Shown here: positions 61,787-64,000 of the stretch, piece by piece
Numbering within the stretch: position 1 is the stretch's first letter
Layout: the number at the start of each line of letters is the position of its first letter
Source: Pseudomonas asgharzadehiana
GTDB taxonomy: Bacteria; Pseudomonadota; Gammaproteobacteria; Pseudomonadales; Pseudomonadaceae
Reading direction: 5' to 3'
Assembly (NCBI RefSeq): GCF_019139815.1
Contig: NZ_CP077079.1
Span: 62,001 to 126,000, forward strand
Length of the DNA: 64,000 nt
Made by a program: the position numbers and the translations under genes
The notes under the pieces: generated by a model
The model's database searches: none
Told to the model about the DNA's origin: nothing
The model's input: only the letters and a program-made list of their open reading frames with translations

Positions 61787-64000
61787 CTAGGGAAAATCTG
61801 CATTTTTACGTAACAAATCCGCCAACCCATCCGCCTGCATCGGCCGGCTGATCAGGTAGCCCTGCACTTCGTCACAGCGCTCCACCCGCAGGAAATCCAA
61901 CTGCTGCAGATCCTCCACACCTTCAGCCACGACCTTGAGCGCCAAACCGTGGGCCATGGCAATAATCGCCCGGGTGATGGCCGCGTCTTCGCGCCCCTGC
62001 CCCAACCCACGAATAAAGGTCTGGTCGATCTTCACGTAGTCCACGGGAATGCGCTTGAGGTAGCTGAGGGACGAATAGCCGGTGCCGAAATCATCGATGG
62101 CCAGCTTTACCCCCAGGTCGCGCAATTGCTGGAAGGTCGCGATGATATGTTCGACGCTGTCGAGCAATTGGCTTTCGGTCAGTTCAAGTTCGAGGTACTG
62201 CGGGTCCAGGCCGGTTTCTTCCAGCACTTGGCGCACCAGGCTGACCAGCTTGCCCTGGCGCAATTGATGCACCGACAGGTTCACCGACACCCGAATGGGC
62301 GCCAAGCCCTGGCGCTGCCATTCACAGGCCTGCCAGCAGGCCTCCCGCAGCACGAATTCGCCCAGCGGTACGATCAGGCCGGTTTCTTCGGCCAGGCCGA
62401 TAAAGTCTGCCGGCGGCACCATGCCCCACTGCGGATGCTCCCACCGGATCAGCGCTTCGGCCGCATTGAGTTTGCCGGTGGCCAGGCACAGTTTCGGCTG
62501 GTAGAACACCGCCAACTGACGCTCGTCGATAGCCTTGCGCAGGTGGTTTTCCAGCTGCAGTCGCTCCAGGGTGCTGGCTTGCAAACTGTCGGTGTAGAAC
62601 TGGAAATTATTGCCGCCAAGGTGCTTGGCGTGTTGCATGGCCATGTTCGATTGGCTGACCAGCGCGGAAATTTCCCGTGCGTTATCCGGCAACAGACTTA
62701 CGCCCATTGAAGCGCTGACCACCAATTCATGCCCCTCCACGGTGACCGGCACCCGCAGCTTGGCCAGCAGGCGCGTGGCCACCCGCGCCAGACTCGACAG
62801 GTTGCCATAGGCGTCGAACAGTACGGCGAATTCATCAGCGGACAAGCGCGCAATGGTGTCCGCCTCCGGCAAGGCATTGATCAAGCGGCGGGCCATTTTT
62901 TGCAGCAATTGGTCGGCCACTTCATGGCCCAGGCTGTCGTTGAGCAATTTGAAACGATCGAGGTTGATATGCAGCAGCGCCAGGCTGCGCCCGCCCAGCC
63001 GGACGCGCTGGTGAGCCTCGCGCAGCCGTTCGCGGAACAGCGAGCGGTTGGCCAGGCCGGTCAATTCGTCGTAGTGGGTGAGGTAGCGCATGCGCTCCTC
63101 GGATTCGCGCCGCGCCGACAGATCAGCGAAAAAGCCCACTATATGGCTGACGTTTCCGCGAAAATCGCGCACCACATTCAACTGAAGCCACTGTGGGTAC
63201 AGCTCGCCGTTCTTGCGTGTTTCCACCAACTCGCCCTGCCACGTGCCATGGCTGAGCAACGCTTGGCGGATCACCGGAAAATGGCGCCGAGCGTCGCGAC
63301 TGCTGGGCAGTTCCACCACGTTGCGTCCCAGCATGTCGTCGATTTCAAAGCCGGTGACGCGACTGAAGGCCTGGTTGACCGCGATCAGCGCGTAATCCGG
63401 GTCAAGTATCACGATGCCTTCACTGGCGGCCTCGAATACCGTCGACGCCAACCGCTGCTGTTCTTCCAGCGCTTTACCCGCGCTGATGTCACGGCGGGTG
63501 CCAAGCATGCGGATCACACGCCCGCTCGGCGCGCGCTCCACGGCGCGCCCGCGATCTTCGATCCATACCCAGTGCCCGTCGCCATGGCGCACGCGGTATT
63601 CCACCAGGTAATCCTCGGTACGCCCCTTAAGGTGCTCCACCAACGCGCGCTTGAGCAGCGGCAAGTCGTCGGGGTGCAGGCGCGGCTTGAGGTGGCCGAG
63701 CATGGCGGTGACGTATTCCGGCTCCAGGCCGAACAGCTCTTTGAGTTGAGTGTGGTGGACTTCGTCGGTTTGCAGGTTCCAGTCCCACAGCCCGAGTTCG
63801 CTGGCTTGCAGGGCCATGGCCAGGCGCGCTTCGCTTTTATTCAGGGCCAGGCTGGCGGCGTCCAGCTCTTGGCTGCGTTGCGCAACACGGTCCTGCAAGC
63901 CGATTTGTGCATTGCGCAGCTCTTGCTCGACCTGACGGCGCTGCTCGACCTCACGCACCAGGTCCTGATTCAACTGCTCGCTACGCTGTTGCGCCTGTTG
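61787..64000 (-). CDS. PAS-GGDEF-EAL cyclic-di-GMP protein (5' end outside window)
   Basis: The frame is open to the right edge; at least 737 codons are seen. A coiled coil (QRSQELDAASLALNKSEARL) is followed by two PAS domains with PAC motifs at about 60-310. A GGDEF domain follows in which the motif reads SADEF (ARLSADEFAVLFDA), so cyclase activity is doubtful. The complete EAL domain has EALIRWEHP, NLSVHQLR, ELTESQLL, DDFGTGYSSL and KIDQTFIRGL. It is predicted to degrade c-di-GMP, perhaps with the GGDEF part as a sensor. The short hydrophilic start suggests the missing part includes its sensory or membrane region. Confidence 0.93.
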   Translation of the reverse strand, partial: QQAQQRSEQLNQDLVREVEQRRQVEQELRNAQIGLQDRVAQRSQELDAASLALNKSEARLAMALQASELGLWDWNLQTDEVHHTQLKELFGLEPEYVTAMLGHLKPRLHPDDLPLLKRALVEHLKGRTEDYLVEYRVRHGDGHWVWIEDRGRAVERAPSGRVIRMLGTRRDISAGKALEEQQRLASTVFEAASEGIVILDPDYALIAVNQAFSRVTGFEIDDMLGRNVVELPSSRDARRHFPVIRQALLSHGTWQGELVETRKNGELYPQWLQLNVVRDFRGNVSHIVGFFADLSARRESEERMRYLTHYDELTGLANRSLFRERLREAHQRVRLGGRSLALLHINLDRFKLLNDSLGHEVADQLLQKMARRLINALPEADTIARLSADEFAVLFDAYGNLSSLARVATRLLAKLRVPVTVEGHELVVSASMGVSLLPDNAREISALVSQSNMAMQHAKHLGGNNFQFYTDSLQASTLERLQLENHLRKAIDERQLAVFYQPKLCLATGKLNAAEALIRWEHPQWGMVPPADFIGLAEETGLIVPLGEFVLREACWQACEWQRQGLAPIRVSVNLSVHQLRQGKLVSLVRQVLEETGLDPQYLELELTESQLLDSVEHIIATFQQLRDLGVKLAIDDFGTGYSSLSYLKRIPVDYVKIDQTFIRGLGQGREDAAITRAIIAMAHGLALKVVAEGVEDLQQLDFLRVERCDEVQGYLISRPMQADGLADLLRKNADFP

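Noticed and set aside
1..64000. tRNA, rRNA, insertion sequences, integrases or phage genes
   Set aside because: No cloverleaf tRNA sequence, rRNA segment or transposase/integrase protein was recognised anywhere in the window.

Overview
The window is a chromosomal segment of a Pseudomonas of the P. fluorescens group. The evidence is high-GC coding DNA and gene order matching Pseudomonas core blocks: rubredoxin/rubredoxin reductase/HU, ubiC-ubiA, phoB-phoR, pstSCAB-phoU, purE-purK, aspA, pycA-pycB-pycR. About ten copies of a GTGGGAGGGGGCTTGCTCCC-type REP palindrome lie between genes. No rRNA, tRNA or CRISPR was recognised.

Layout. (1) 1-17771: the 3' part of a type VI secretion (T6SS) operon, tssA(partial)-tssB-tssC-hcp-tssE-tssF-tssG-clpV-vgrG. 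It ends in an effector cassette: an Eag-type DUF1795 chaperone, a 1452-residue prePAAR-PAAR-RHS effector with an HNH/AHH-like nuclease tip, and an ankyrin-SUFU-like candidate immunity protein. (2) 18005-21475: HU, rubredoxin reductase, rubredoxin, ubiC, ubiA. (3) 21588-28186: a secreted COG4315 protein, phoBR with a PHO box, a CNNM/CorC transporter, an M23 peptidase, a HigBA-type toxin-antitoxin pair and an orphan response regulator. (4) 28353-35372: the pst phosphate-uptake operon with phoU and its PHO boxes. (5) 35533-46963: metabolic and transport genes, including an MHS transporter, thioesterase, hexose-6-P mutarotase, purEK with a terminator-bearing leader, LysR, aspA, alanine/glycine symporter and asparaginase. 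(6) 47059-55948: an accessory stretch with a decayed dermonecrotic-type toxin gene, a MocR regulator whose linker is spelled by DnaA-box-like DNA, a paiB-GNAT-GNAT run, a homocysteine methyltransferase divergent from an ABC transporter pair, and an autotransporter with almost no passenger. (7) 56030-64000: two-subunit pyruvate carboxylase and its LysR regulator, a small PA3496-like protein, a HexR-like regulator with a HexR palindrome, and a GGDEF/EAL protein running off the edge.

How the genes connect. The phosphate genes form one regulon: PhoR/PhoB is set by PstSCAB-PhoU, and both units carry PHO boxes. AspA, the amino-acid symporter and asparaginase form an aspartate/asparagine/alanine-use cluster near PycAB, which refills oxaloacetate. 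The T6SS end shows a modular toxin scheme: VgrG spike, then chaperone, then RHS-delivered toxin, then the cognate protector.

Most notable non-genic signals: a 12-bp in-frame tandem array of TTATCCACA-like units inside the MocR gene, a terminator hairpin between the purE promoter and start codon, hairpins and REP pairs flanking hcp, and a HexR operator in front of the HexR-like gene.
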